In this document: positions 8,104 through 14,077 of the stretch, piece by piece
Numbering within the stretch: position 1 is the stretch's first letter
Layout of the letters: each line of letters begins with the position of its first letter
Source of the DNA: DATJSN01 sp035504095
GTDB taxonomy: Bacteria > Planctomycetota > Phycisphaerae > WQYP01
Reading direction: 5' to 3'
Length of the DNA stretch: 15,550 nucleotides
NCBI GenBank assembly: GCA_035504095.1
Contig: DATJSN010000072.1
Location: 1-15,550, forward strand
Position numbers and translations under genes: made by a program
The notes under the pieces: generated by a model
What the model was told of the DNA's origin: nothing
Seen by the model: only the letters and a program-made list of their open reading frames with translations
Databases searched by the model: none

Positions 8104-8241
8104 CAAAATGATGTAGAGCAGCCTCTCCAGGCTGCTCAGATAGCCCCGGGATTTCCCGCCTTGAGTTACATCGAAAGGCTTCCCGGGGCCAATCAAATCC
8201 CATCATAAGTCCAGCTGTGGGACAGGCATCTTGCCTGTCAA
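8104..8241. repeat. Dispersed palindromic repeat cluster, copy 2
   Basis: Contains GAGCAGCCT-CTCC-AGGCTGCTC (8116-8137), an interrupted CCCCGGG...CCCGGGGC block (8143-8189) and GACAGGCA-TCT-TGCCTGTC (8221-8239). The last shares 26 identical bases with 510-535. It fills the gap between the convergent DUF2231-like and ComB-like genes. Any ORF read through it is an artefact. Confidence 0.7.
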
Positions 8242-8277
8242 ATTTTACTTTTTTTACTTCGCGGTCGTTGCCACGCC

Positions 8278-9012
8278 TTATTCCGCTTTTATCACCCGCA
8301 GCGGATCGCGCTGGACCAAAGCCACCACCGGCCTGGAATCCAGTGCCGCGCACAGATCGATGTCCTCTTCAAAACCACCCTCAATCAAATTGATTCCTCC
8401 CGCGCCCAGTCGCAATGCCGCGCCCAGCCGCGGCTTGGCGGCGATAAAAACGTGATACGCCAGCCACGCACTATCGCCCAGAGACAAATCTGTCCGGTAT
8501 GTTTGGTTTAAAAGATGCCACACAATTGCTCCGGCGCCGATTACGTCTTCCAGGGCCAAAGCTCCATTGGTCCCCGCAGCCAGTAAAATCGTTTTTCCCG
8601 AATCAATCCGCTCCAGCAGGGCATTGGCCGTCGCCCCGGCGTTAAGCAAACAGCCGACAAAAATTTTCGCCGCACTTTCCGCCGCCGCCGCCGCTCGCGT
8701 TCCGTTGGTCGTGCTCAACAGAATCGTCGCCCCACCGATCACATGGGTCCCAAATTCCGCCGGCGAATTACCCAGATCAAATCCCGGTACCTTCACACAA
8801 CCACGTTCTCCCGCGGCAAGAACCGGCGGGGCAGTGGTATGTCGCGCCGCCAAAACCGCGTCAGTTTTCTCAAAAAGCCGTACTTCCCGGGCGCCGTTGG
8901 CCAGTGCAGTAACAATCGTGCTGCTGGCCCGCAGAACATCGAGAACCACAACCTGTGCTTCAGCCAGATCACCGCCGTCTAATTGGGACGGCAACATCAC
9001 CAGTTCAATCAT
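8278..9012 (-). CDS. comB: 2-phosphosulfolactate phosphatase (ComB family)
   Basis: A 244-residue cytoplasmic enzyme matching ComB over its whole length. Motifs: VVLDVLRASSTIVTALANGA (22-41), AGERGCVKVPGFDLGNSPAE (67-86), STTNGTRA (100-107), AAGTNG...ALED (145-156) and the C-terminal FEEDIDLCAALD (214-225), the region of the acidic metal ligands. ComB hydrolyses 2-phosphosulfolactate to sulfolactate, a step of coenzyme M synthesis in methanogens; many bacteria carry homologues whose role is less clear (sulfolactate or related phosphate esters). None of the other coenzyme M genes is in view. The ATG is preceded on its strand by GAGAGG, lying in a degenerate copy of the 13-bp TAAGAGCCTCTAA motif. 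The gene is isolated between repeat blocks. Confidence 0.88.
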   Translation of the reverse strand: MIELVMLPSQLDGGDLAEAQVVVLDVLRASSTIVTALANGAREVRLFEKTDAVLAARHTTAPPVLAAGERGCVKVPGFDLGNSPAEFGTHVIGGATILLSTTNGTRAAAAAESAAKIFVGCLLNAGATANALLERIDSGKTILLAAGTNGALALEDVIGAGAIVWHLLNQTYRTDLSLGDSAWLAYHVFIAAKPRLGAALRLGAGGINLIEGGFEEDIDLCAALDSRPVVALVQRDPLRVIKAE

Positions 9013-9156
9013 TTAGAGCCTCTCAAGCTCGACTTTTGCCGATTTTCGTGAGAACCAATCTCTGAATCCATAAAAAATTCTGCTTTTGGGGCGAATTCTG
9101 ACATACCCCTTGGTTTTTATAAGTGTTTAGTAACCTCTTGAATCTATTGTTGGGAC

Positions 9157-9256
9157 TGCCCCGAAGGGGCTGAATATTTTAGCCCGGCGTAGTCGCGCAG
9201 CGACTACGCCGGGACGAGAAACCAGAACGTCATCAACCCTGTAGGGGTTGTGTCAA
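9157..9256 (+). repeat. Triple-hairpin intergenic repeat, copy 1
   Basis: Three modules in order: GCCCC-GAA-GGGGC; a perfect 14-bp stem CCCGGCGTAGTCGC/GCGACTACGCCGGG with a 3-nt loop (9183-9213); and CAACCC...GGGTTG followed by TGTCAA. The same order appears inverted at 9305-9410 and in direct orientation at 12808-12911. Confidence 0.8.
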
Positions 9257-9304
9257 TCTTAGCGAGAGATTGCGGCATGAAACGAGCATCTCTGAAAATT
9301 CAAT

Positions 9305-9410
9305 TTGACGCAACCCTTTCAGGGGTGATTGGTAGGCTTGCTTAATTTCCCGGCGTAGTCCCGCGAGGCGGGACAACACCGGGCTAAATGATTCAGCCCC
9401 GTTGGGGCAA
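9305..9410 (-). repeat. Triple-hairpin intergenic repeat, copy 2 (inverted)
   Basis: Read on the minus strand it has the same modules as copy 1: GCCCC-AAC-GGGGC, a long CCCGG...CCGGG stem with loop CTC and two mismatches, then a weaker C-rich/GGGTTG stem ending in GCGTCAA. Copies 1 and 2 together form a large inverted structure of about 250 bp. Confidence 0.8.
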
Positions 9411-9452
9411 ACCGTGAGGTTTTCAGGCAGCATTGCATCCCATCTTATTTTT

Positions 9453-9465
9453 TTAGAGGCTCTTA
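9453..9465. repeat. 13-bp motif, inverted copy (TTAGAGGCTCTTA)
   Basis: Exact reverse complement of the motif at 8091-8103 and 10679-10691. With the copy at 8091 it frames a 1.37-kb segment holding the ComB-like gene and the paired repeats. Confidence 0.7.
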
Positions 9466-9502
9466 CCTGACTTTGCAATTGCATATTCGCGAACTTGACG
9501 AC

Positions 9503-9537
9503 ACCGGGTGCTCTAGGTTTTACCCCGGTTTTTGTTT
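9503..9537 (+). terminator. Orphan intrinsic terminator
   Basis: ACCGGG (9503-9508) pairs with CCCGGT (9524-9529), and the stem runs directly into TTTTTGTTT. The orientation is plus, yet the nearest upstream plus-strand gene ends 1.4 kb earlier, so it may end a small unannotated transcript or block read-through into the amidases. The 15-nt loop makes it less than ideal. Confidence 0.45.
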
Positions 9538-9585
9538 ATGCTAAAGCCCGATAAAGGCCCTGCCGATAAATCTTAATTAGCGTTA

Positions 9586-9626
9586 TGCACGGCCTGTGGT
9601 CGATTTTTCCGGTCCACTGCCGTGCA
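9586..9626 (+). promoter_or_regulatory. Large stem in the amidase upstream region
   Basis: TGCACGGC (9586-9593) pairs with GCCGTGCA (9619-9626), and an inner GTGG/CCAC stem follows after a small bulge. It could be a protein-binding palindrome or an RNA element; it fits no riboswitch class that I know. Confidence 0.35.
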
Positions 9627-9696
9627 GGCCCGGCCATGGATGACCGGTTGAAAACTCGCTTAGAGGGGAAAATTCCAACTTTAAACCCTGAGAAGT

Positions 9697-9702
9697 TATA
9701 AT
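9697..9702 (+). promoter_or_regulatory. Candidate -10 box for the amidase pair
   Basis: A perfect TATAAT 80 bp before the first amidase ATG; the -35 region (TTCCAA with an 18-bp spacer) is weak. The transcript would include a CCAGCC/GGCTGG hairpin at 9722-9751, close to the start codon. Confidence 0.3.
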
Positions 9703-9781
9703 TCGTAATAGATAGTATTTGCCAGCCTGATTGCGTAGGGTCCGGGGCTGGTTTGCCGTAGTGCGGGTAGGTCGTTAGTTC

Positions 9782-10681
9782 ATGAGCGAGTACGAAAAAA
9801 AAGTTGATTTAATTAACCGGGCGGCGCTCCGTCTTTCGCGCCGTGGGTTTCTTTCCGCATTGGCCGGCGGTGCGATTTATAGTGCTCTCTCCGGGTGCGG
9901 CTCGCCGCCGCAAAACAATGCTCCAGCCGCTTCTGCTTCAGATGATGTCGTCAATAATTTGCCTGAAGGTTTTTTACCCAACGGCTGGTCTTATGGTCAG
10001 ATCGGTTCGCCCGACATTGGCTATGCCCCGCCGGAAAATTTTCAGTTGCCTTCATATACGCCGCCGCCACAGCCTGTCGCACCCGGCGGGCCGCTTGGAA
10101 TTATTCCCCGTCATGGATGGACTTTTGCCGGGCCGGCGCGTTCTTCCATCGAACCCATGGGTGGCGTGAACCTGATCACGTTCCACCACACCGGCGATCC
10201 CCGTCCGTTTTATGATGATTCTTATGCCGGCTCCGCCGCCTTCTGGGAACGAACCCGCGTCTATCAGGTCTATTCAAGAGATTTTCAGGACATCGGTTAT
10301 CACTTTGGCATCGACCGCGCCGGACGCGTGTGGCAACTTCGCCCGCTCGAGTACCGCGGTGAACATGTCCGCATCGGTCCCACACCGCCGCTATGGCTCA
10401 ATCAATATCGCCAGTATTCCAACGGTCCTTCAATGCCCATTGACGGACGCTACGTCTGGAACAACCATAACATCGGCGTCGTTTCCATCGGAAATTTTAT
10501 GCTTCAGGAACCTACGCCGATGCAAAAAAGCAAAATTGTGGAATTCGGAACCATGCTTCGCCGGCGTTACAACATTCCGATCTATCATTGTTACACCCAT
10601 CAGGAGCTAGTCTCCACCGAATGCCCCGGCAGAAATCTGCAGCCTTATATGGAATACATCCGCCGCAATGAAATGATCTAA
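9782..10681 (+). CDS. Tat-exported PGRP/Amidase_2 zinc amidase, first of tandem pair
   Basis: A 299-residue probable N-acetylmuramoyl-L-alanine amidase. The N-terminus has a twin-arginine signal, LSRRGFLSALAGGA (R20, R21), ending in a lipobox LSGC with Cys39, so it is probably exported folded and lipid-anchored. A Pro-rich linker (about 61-106) leads to the catalytic domain, beginning LGIIPRHGW. Zinc ligands by analogy with T7 lysozyme and PGRPs: H135 or H136 in ITFHHTGDP, H273 in CYTHQELV and C281 in ECPGRN; the Cys ligand typical of active amidases is present. IGYHFGIDRAGRVWQLRP (171-188) is the classical PGRP core. The enzyme would cut the lactyl-peptide amide of peptidoglycan. The ATG has only a weak ribosome site. 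The stop TAA is part of a 13-bp repeat that separates it from a paralogue. Confidence 0.87.
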   Translation: MSEYEKKVDLINRAALRLSRRGFLSALAGGAIYSALSGCGSPPQNNAPAASASDDVVNNLPEGFLPNGWSYGQIGSPDIGYAPPENFQLPSYTPPPQPVAPGGPLGIIPRHGWTFAGPARSSIEPMGGVNLITFHHTGDPRPFYDDSYAGSAAFWERTRVYQVYSRDFQDIGYHFGIDRAGRVWQLRPLEYRGEHVRIGPTPPLWLNQYRQYSNGPSMPIDGRYVWNNHNIGVVSIGNFMLQEPTPMQKSKIVEFGTMLRRRYNIPIYHCYTHQELVSTECPGRNLQPYMEYIRRNEMI

Positions 10682-10691
10682 GAGCCTCTAA
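10679..10691. repeat. 13-bp motif TAAGAGCCTCTAA between the amidase genes
   Basis: Identical to 8091-8103. Its first three bases are the stop codon of the first amidase, and it fills nearly all of the 12-bp space before the second ATG. Confidence 0.7.
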
Positions 10692-10693
10692 GC

Positions 10694-11593
10694 ATGGACC
10701 ATCGCCCCAAAAATATGAATCGCCCGGGCCCCGATCGGCCCATTATTTCACGCCGGGATTTTCTCTCGTGTTTAACCGGCGGAGCGGTGCTTTCGGCATT
10801 GGCTGGTTGTGACACAGGCTCGGAAGACTATCAATACGGCCAACCCACGATGCCGATTCCGGAAAGTTCTTCCAGCGCAGTTCCCACCTACGACATGATC
10901 GGCGAACCTGAATCGCCGTATGCACCGCCGCCCGATTTTCGATTGCCAACGTACAAGCTTCCTCCGCGGCCTGCCTCGCCTGTCGGACCATGGGGGATTA
11001 TTCCCCGCAGCGCCTGGACCAGAACCAATCCTTATCCCGCCGCCGTTGAACCCATGGCCGGCATACGTCTGATCACCTTTCATCACACCGGCGACCCCGA
11101 ACCGTTTTACGAAACGTCCTACGAAGCCACCGCCGCCTTTTGGGAAAAAGTTCGCACCTGGCACGTTCAGGGCCGGGATTTTGGCGACATCGGCTACCAC
11201 TTCGGCATCGACCGTGTCGGCCGCGTCTGGCAGCTTCGCCCGCTCGAATTCCGCGGCGCTCACGTTCGCGACGGCGATCGGCCGCCGCACTGGTGCCAGG
11301 GCAACGAATACCACGGGCAATGGCAGTACACGCCATCACCTTTACCCATGACCAACGGGCGCTATGAGTGGAACGATCACAACATCGGCGTAGTAAGCAT
11401 CGGCAATTTCGACAAGCAGGACCCGACGCCGGCGCAAAAACAGAAAATCGCGGAATTTGGCTCTCTGCTTCGCACGCATTACAGCATTTCCATTGACCGC
11501 TGCTATACCCACCAGGAACTTGTCGCCGAATTATGCCCCGGCTGGAACCTCCAGCCATACATGGAAACCATTCGGCAGGATGATATTCTCTAG
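10694..11593 (+). CDS. Tat-exported PGRP/Amidase_2 zinc amidase, second of tandem pair
   Basis: Also exactly 299 residues and clearly a duplicate of its neighbour: the twin arginines (R20, R21 in ISRRDFLSCL), the lipobox Cys39 (LAGC), H273 (CYTHQELV) and C281 (LCPGWN) fall at the same positions. The first zinc His (H130 or H131, ITFHHTGDP) is shifted by five residues because of a small gap in the linker. IGYHFGIDRVGRVWQLRP (166-183) is nearly unchanged. The main difference lies at 185-222, a loop with extra Trp, His and Cys residues, which may alter substrate choice. The start is ATG 10694 (a second ATG at 10715); neither has a good ribosome site, so translation may depend on coupling to the first gene. 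The stop TAG joins directly to the first array repeat. Confidence 0.87.
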   Translation: MDHRPKNMNRPGPDRPIISRRDFLSCLTGGAVLSALAGCDTGSEDYQYGQPTMPIPESSSSAVPTYDMIGEPESPYAPPPDFRLPTYKLPPRPASPVGPWGIIPRSAWTRTNPYPAAVEPMAGIRLITFHHTGDPEPFYETSYEATAAFWEKVRTWHVQGRDFGDIGYHFGIDRVGRVWQLRPLEFRGAHVRDGDRPPHWCQGNEYHGQWQYTPSPLPMTNGRYEWNDHNIGVVSIGNFDKQDPTPAQKQKIAEFGSLLRTHYSISIDRCYTHQELVAELCPGWNLQPYMETIRQDDIL

Positions 11594-11668
11594 TCATTGC
11601 AATTTGAGAATCGGGTTTAATAAATCACGTTTGGGAGCCGGAAGAATTGCCGGTGTTGATTGAGTAAA
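11593..11668 (+). repeat. Array repeat R0 (core only, 76 bp)
   Basis: It begins at the last base of the second amidase stop and aligns without gaps to the 76-bp core at 13445-13520. It shares TTGCAATTTGAGAA, ATCACGTTTGGGAGCCGG, GAATTGC and TGATTGAGTAAA. The TTTCAAA head found in other copies is missing. Confidence 0.8.
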
Positions 11669-11708
11669 CTCATCCAATAATGAAGTATAATTAAAAGAAA
11701 AATAATCT

Positions 11709-12134
11709 ATGGATGCTGATTTACTTAATATTCTAGAGGGATTTGAATCTTTTCTTAAAAGGTCTGGTCTGGTTTGCCAGCGGCGGGAAGGACCTGATCC
11801 AATTTTTTTTGGTAATAGAGTAATCCAATATTCTGGAGAAGGTTACATCGCCATTCGTATAACTTTGGATCGAAGTCAATGGCTTGTCGATATTGGCGAT
11901 AACAGTATTCACACAATTGCTTGGCATGATGTGGCCATAATACGAGATTTACTGTTTGGGCAAGGAGAAGATGTCTTGTCATTTGCTAAACAGGTTGAAT
12001 TTGTTGAGTTGAATTGGCAAATGATTGTAAACTGTTTTATTCCCGCACAAATGAAGGAGACAAGCGAAAAGCTTACGCTTCTGAAAAAAGAACGTATGAA
12101 GCGTCTTTTCCCGCATATTAATCGTCATTTTTGA
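11709..12134 (+). CDS. Unknown 141-residue cytoplasmic protein, array gene 1
   Basis: I do not recognise a family. The protein is soluble and acidic to neutral, with a helical N-terminus (LLNILEGFESFLKRSGLVCQ), a central beta-rich part (FGNRVIQYSGEGYIAIRITL, WLVDIGDN) and a charged, helical C-terminus (EKLTLLKKERMKRLFPHINR). Size and layout are like those of small immunity-type or accessory proteins found in hypervariable islands, but no motif proves that. The gene is AT-rich compared with the amidases upstream, a sign of separate origin. The ATG at 11709 lies about 40 bp after repeat R0; TATAAT at 11690-11695 is too close to be its -10 box, and the ribosome site is poor. The following 56 bp lead to another repeat head. 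Confidence 0.6.
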   Translation: MDADLLNILEGFESFLKRSGLVCQRREGPDPIFFGNRVIQYSGEGYIAIRITLDRSQWLVDIGDNSIHTIAWHDVAIIRDLLFGQGEDVLSFAKQVEFVELNWQMIVNCFIPAQMKETSEKLTLLKKERMKRLFPHINRHF

Positions 12135-12190
12135 AGCCTTTGAGTTTATTGTGTTGATACAGCGGCATTTGCGAAAGATTTTTGACGATA

Positions 12191-12210
12191 TTTCAAACTG
12201 AACCAGTACC
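12191..12210 (+). repeat. Array repeat head Ra, type B
   Basis: TTTCAAACTGAACCAGTACC, shared with 13979-13996 and, less exactly, 14956-14975. The rest of the repeat is absent: the AHSA1-like gene on the other strand ends exactly here, which suggests an insertion or recombination at this point. Confidence 0.65.
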
Positions 12211-12749
12211 TACTTTCGATTCGCCGCCGCGCCATATTCGCCAGCGCCCGTTAGCAATTCCCCAAGGCGTTCCAGGCTCTGCGACCATCCTTCATTCATG
12301 CCCATCTTCACCATGGCGTCGCGAATCGCACTGGATTCAAACCGCATATTGATGGTGAGCTTTGTTTTGCCGCTGAACTCTTCAAACGTGACCGTCGTGA
12401 TGATTTCCCCGGCCGGATTCCGATTTTTGCCGCGTTGCGGGTTCACCATGTCATGCCATGCGTCCGGATGTTCCGAGCAGTCCATGGCTATCACCAGCCG
12501 CGCGGGTTTCGCGATCTCGCGATATACGCCTTTAATTGGATATTCAATGCCATCCGCGCTGCGCATCACGATCCGATATGCCCCGCCCGGCCGCAGATCC
12601 ATTTCGCAGACTGGATTGGTGAATTCCCGCGGTCCCCACCATTGCGCCATTTGTTTCGGATTAGTCCATGCCTTGAATACCAGCTCGCGCGGCGCATCGA
12701 AGGTTCGTTCAATAACAAATGATTGAATTGAATCCATTTTTTCGGCCAT
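12210..12749 (-). CDS. AHSA1/SRPBCC (START-like) domain protein
   Basis: A 179-residue single-domain protein of the Aha1-C-like SRPBCC group. Characteristic features: FVIERTFDAPRELVFKAWTN (11-30), MAQWWGP (34-40), EMDLRPGGAYRIVMRSADG (49-67), YPIKGVYREI (70-79), TTVTFEEFSGKTKLTI (118-133) and the C-terminal helix GMNEGWSQSLERLGELL (150-166). The fold encloses a hydrophobic pocket; bacterial members have mixed roles and the ligand is unknown. The start is ATG 12749 because AAAAGGAGA (12755-12763) lies ideally upstream; a longer frame to 12854 runs through a triple-hairpin repeat and is false. It is opposite in strand and more GC-rich than the array genes on both sides, so it looks like an insertion into the array. 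Its last 12 codons resemble 15141-15180. Confidence 0.88.
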   Translation of the reverse strand: MAEKMDSIQSFVIERTFDAPRELVFKAWTNPKQMAQWWGPREFTNPVCEMDLRPGGAYRIVMRSADGIEYPIKGVYREIAKPARLVIAMDCSEHPDAWHDMVNPQRGKNRNPAGEIITTVTFEEFSGKTKLTINMRFESSAIRDAMVKMGMNEGWSQSLERLGELLTGAGEYGAAANRK

Positions 12750-12981
12750 GATTTTTCTCCTTTTATCGAATTTTAGGCTTGCACAACCTGTTTCAGATTG
12801 ATCGTTGTGCCCCAACGGGGCACCATAATTCAGCCCGGCGTTGTCCCGTCTCACGGGACTACGCCGGGAACATAATCAAACTAACTATCAACCCTGTATG
12901 GGTTGCGTCAAATCGAATGATAATGGATATGCACTTCATGCCGTTATCTCTTGTCGGAATTCATTTAGTGTCCTAATTTGA
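12750..12981. other. Gap between AHSA1-like gene and truncated ORF
   Basis: Holds the promoter and ribosome site of the AHSA1-like gene, a triple-hairpin repeat (12808-12911) and the first arm of an 18-bp inverted repeat (12966-12983). No gene is seen. Confidence 0.5.
12808..12911 (+). repeat. Triple-hairpin intergenic repeat, copy 3
   Basis: GCCCC-AAC-GGGGC, then CCCGGCGTTGTCCCGT-CTC-ACGGGACTACGCCGGG with one mismatch, then CAACCC-TGTAT-GGGTTG and GCGTCAA. It matches the copies at 9157 and 9305 in module order and spacing. Confidence 0.8.
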
Positions 12982-13146
12982 AAATTAGCACTTATAAACA
13001 GATACTACGACAATGCTTGGGGCTATCAGGATGATGCCGGAAAACGGCAATATGTCGCTGTTCTAAAGATTCACCCGGCCGATTCACCCATTAATGCGGT
13101 TCGTGCGTATATAATGAGCACGACAAAAACCTCTATTCTGAAATAA
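12982..13146 (+). pseudogene. N-terminally truncated ORF remnant
   Basis: A 54-codon frame is open from the edge of the inverted repeat to TAA 13144-13146 but has no start codon before a late ATG. The translation looks like real protein (for example YYDNAWGYQDDAGKRQYVAV, then LKIHPADSPINAVRAYIMST) and reads as the last part of a globular domain. I cannot name a family. Its 5' side stops at the inverted-repeat arm, as if cut off by recombination. The downstream zinc-protein frame begins 2-17 bp later, so the two may once have been a gene pair. Confidence 0.4.
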
Positions 13147-13162
13147 AATGAAGGCGCATTTT

Positions 13163-13414
13163 ATGGGTGATTGGCGTCTACGTAATCAAGAAAAATACCT
13201 GTCAGGTGTTGAGCTTCATTGGCAGAAATATACACCATACCGAGATGGGAAAGACCACGATCATGACCATTGTGCATTCTGCTGGCGAGAATTTTCACTA
13301 AGAAGTGAAGATTGTCATGAGGGATATACTACATCAAATGGATATCATTGGATATGCAAAGAATGCTATGAGGACTTCAAAAGCGCATTCAATTGGAAGG
13401 TTATTTCAAATTAG
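13163..13414 (+). CDS. Small CxxC zinc-binding protein, array gene 2
   Basis: The protein has 83 residues from ATG 13163, which has GAAGG at 13150-13154 with an 8-nt gap; ATG 13148 would add five residues but has no ribosome site. The chain begins GDWRLRNQEKYLSGVELHWQ, then has HDHDHCAFCW and WICKECYEDF, giving two CxxC pairs plus His that probably bind one zinc, and ends AFNWKVISN. I have seen similar small proteins in many unrelated bacteria, always as hypothetical proteins, often in variable or toxin-immunity regions (from memory). It is AT-rich. The stop TAG and the last Ser-Asn codons are part of the array repeat head, as in two later array genes. No enzymatic motif is visible. Confidence 0.68.
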   Translation: MGDWRLRNQEKYLSGVELHWQKYTPYRDGKDHDHDHCAFCWREFSLRSEDCHEGYTTSNGYHWICKECYEDFKSAFNWKVISN

Positions 13415-13520
13415 GACACTACCAACCACTACCGCAATTCGCGAGTCGTTGCAATTTGAGAAGCGGGCTTAACGGATCACGTTTGGGAGCCGGGAGAATT
13501 GCTAGCGCTGATTGAGTAAA
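13404..13520 (+). repeat. Array repeat Rb, full-length (head type A plus core)
   Basis: The head TTTCAAATTAGGACACTA (13404-13421) is followed by a CCGCAATTCGCG segment and the 76-bp core (13445-13520). GCAATTC near the start of the second segment can pair with GAATTGC near the end, with GGCT/AGCC inside. It starts within the zinc-protein C-terminus and ends near the next gene start. Confidence 0.8.
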
Positions 13521-13529
13521 TTGGAATCA

Positions 13530-13988
13530 ATGGAGACGAAAATTGTGAAGCGGACTGAGGTTGCCCAAATGATGTTAAAGGTGGGGTGGCTGGCGTTGGT
13601 GGTGAGCATGCCGATGCTTTTTGATTATTATCCCAAGTACACTTGGAATCAGCAAATAATATACCAATCTACGTGGACGATGATCTATGAGCAAATATGC
13701 ACCCCCGACCGAGCGGGACTACTCATACCGTGTTTCTTTAGTCTTGCAGTAGCTACCCTGGCCACTCTCGTGCCACCTCGCTTTGCTGGCAAGTGGCTGA
13801 TCTGGAATTGCAGAATCATCGTTGCTGCGTGGATATGCGTAATGGGACTGGCGTTTGGGTTGTCCATTCTTCTATCGAATTTCGTGATTATAAAATATGG
13901 AATCGGATGTCCATTTTTTTGTATTGGTGGTTTGCTGATATGCGTATCGGCGTGGATACGCCCGGTTATGAAAAATGCTTCAAACTGA
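13530..13988 (+). CDS. Four-helix membrane protein, array gene 3 (paralogue of gene 4)
   Basis: The protein has 152 residues from ATG 13530; TTG 13512 lies inside the repeat, and GTG 13545 has GGAG upstream and is an alternative. Four hydrophobic segments at about 13-31, 62-81, 93-119 and 127-144 make it an integral membrane protein. The first contains VGWLALVVSMPMLFD, the second ends ATLATLVPP, and the last is ICVSAWIRPV. The same landmarks in the same order occur in the next array gene (IGWIVVLCSLPMVTD, ATLAALFNG, AAAIWVIPV), so the two are diverged duplicates. No known family. The C-terminus NASN-stop is encoded by the start of the next repeat (TTCAAACTGA). A membrane role such as immunity or transport is speculation. 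Confidence 0.62.
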   Translation: METKIVKRTEVAQMMLKVGWLALVVSMPMLFDYYPKYTWNQQIIYQSTWTMIYEQICTPDRAGLLIPCFFSLAVATLATLVPPRFAGKWLIWNCRIIVAAWICVMGLAFGLSILLSNFVIIKYGIGCPFFCIGGLLICVSAWIRPVMKNASN

Positions 13989-14062
13989 ACCAGTACTGCA
14001 ATTCATGAAGTGGCCTGGCGGATTACGTTTGGGAGCCACAAGAATTGCTGACGCTGATTGAT
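13979..14062 (+). repeat. Array repeat Rc (head type B, shortened core)
   Basis: TTCAAACTGAACCAGTAC, then GCAATTC, then a core lacking about 23 bp, then ATTACGTTTGGGAGCCACAA, GAATTGC and GCTGATTGA. In this copy the inner stem is GTGGC/GCCAC inside GCAATTC/GAATTGC, so pairing is kept although bases differ. Confidence 0.75.
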
Positions 14063-14077
14063 TAGCAAGAAGCGAAC

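Larger units (their letters stand above)
9013..9781. other. Long gene-free region before the amidase pair: repeats, terminator, leader
   Basis: In these 769 bp I find no gene. 9157-9256 and 9305-9410 are two inverted copies of a triple-hairpin repeat, 9453-9465 is the inverted 13-bp motif, 9503-9537 is a terminator-like hairpin, and 9586-9626 and 9722-9751 are further stems that may be part of the amidase leader. The open frame across 9233-9484 on the minus strand is made of repeat sequence. Confidence 0.6.
12966..13421. repeat. 456-bp segment bounded by an 18-bp perfect inverted repeat
   Basis: TAGTGTCCTAATTTGAAA at 12966-12983 is the exact reverse complement of 13404-13421. The same right-hand sequence recurs at 14520-14537. 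Inside lie a truncated ORF and the small zinc protein. No transposase is encoded. Confidence 0.75.

Noticed and set aside
8090..8353. 87-residue minus-strand ORF
   Set aside because: It runs through the palindromic repeat (RQDACPT artefact) and overlaps the end of comB.
9233..9484. 83-residue minus-strand ORF
   Set aside because: It is composed of triple-hairpin repeat sequence and has no ribosome site.
9540..9781. Riboswitch in the amidase leader
   Set aside because: The stems fit no known class that I can recall, and no conserved loop motif is visible.
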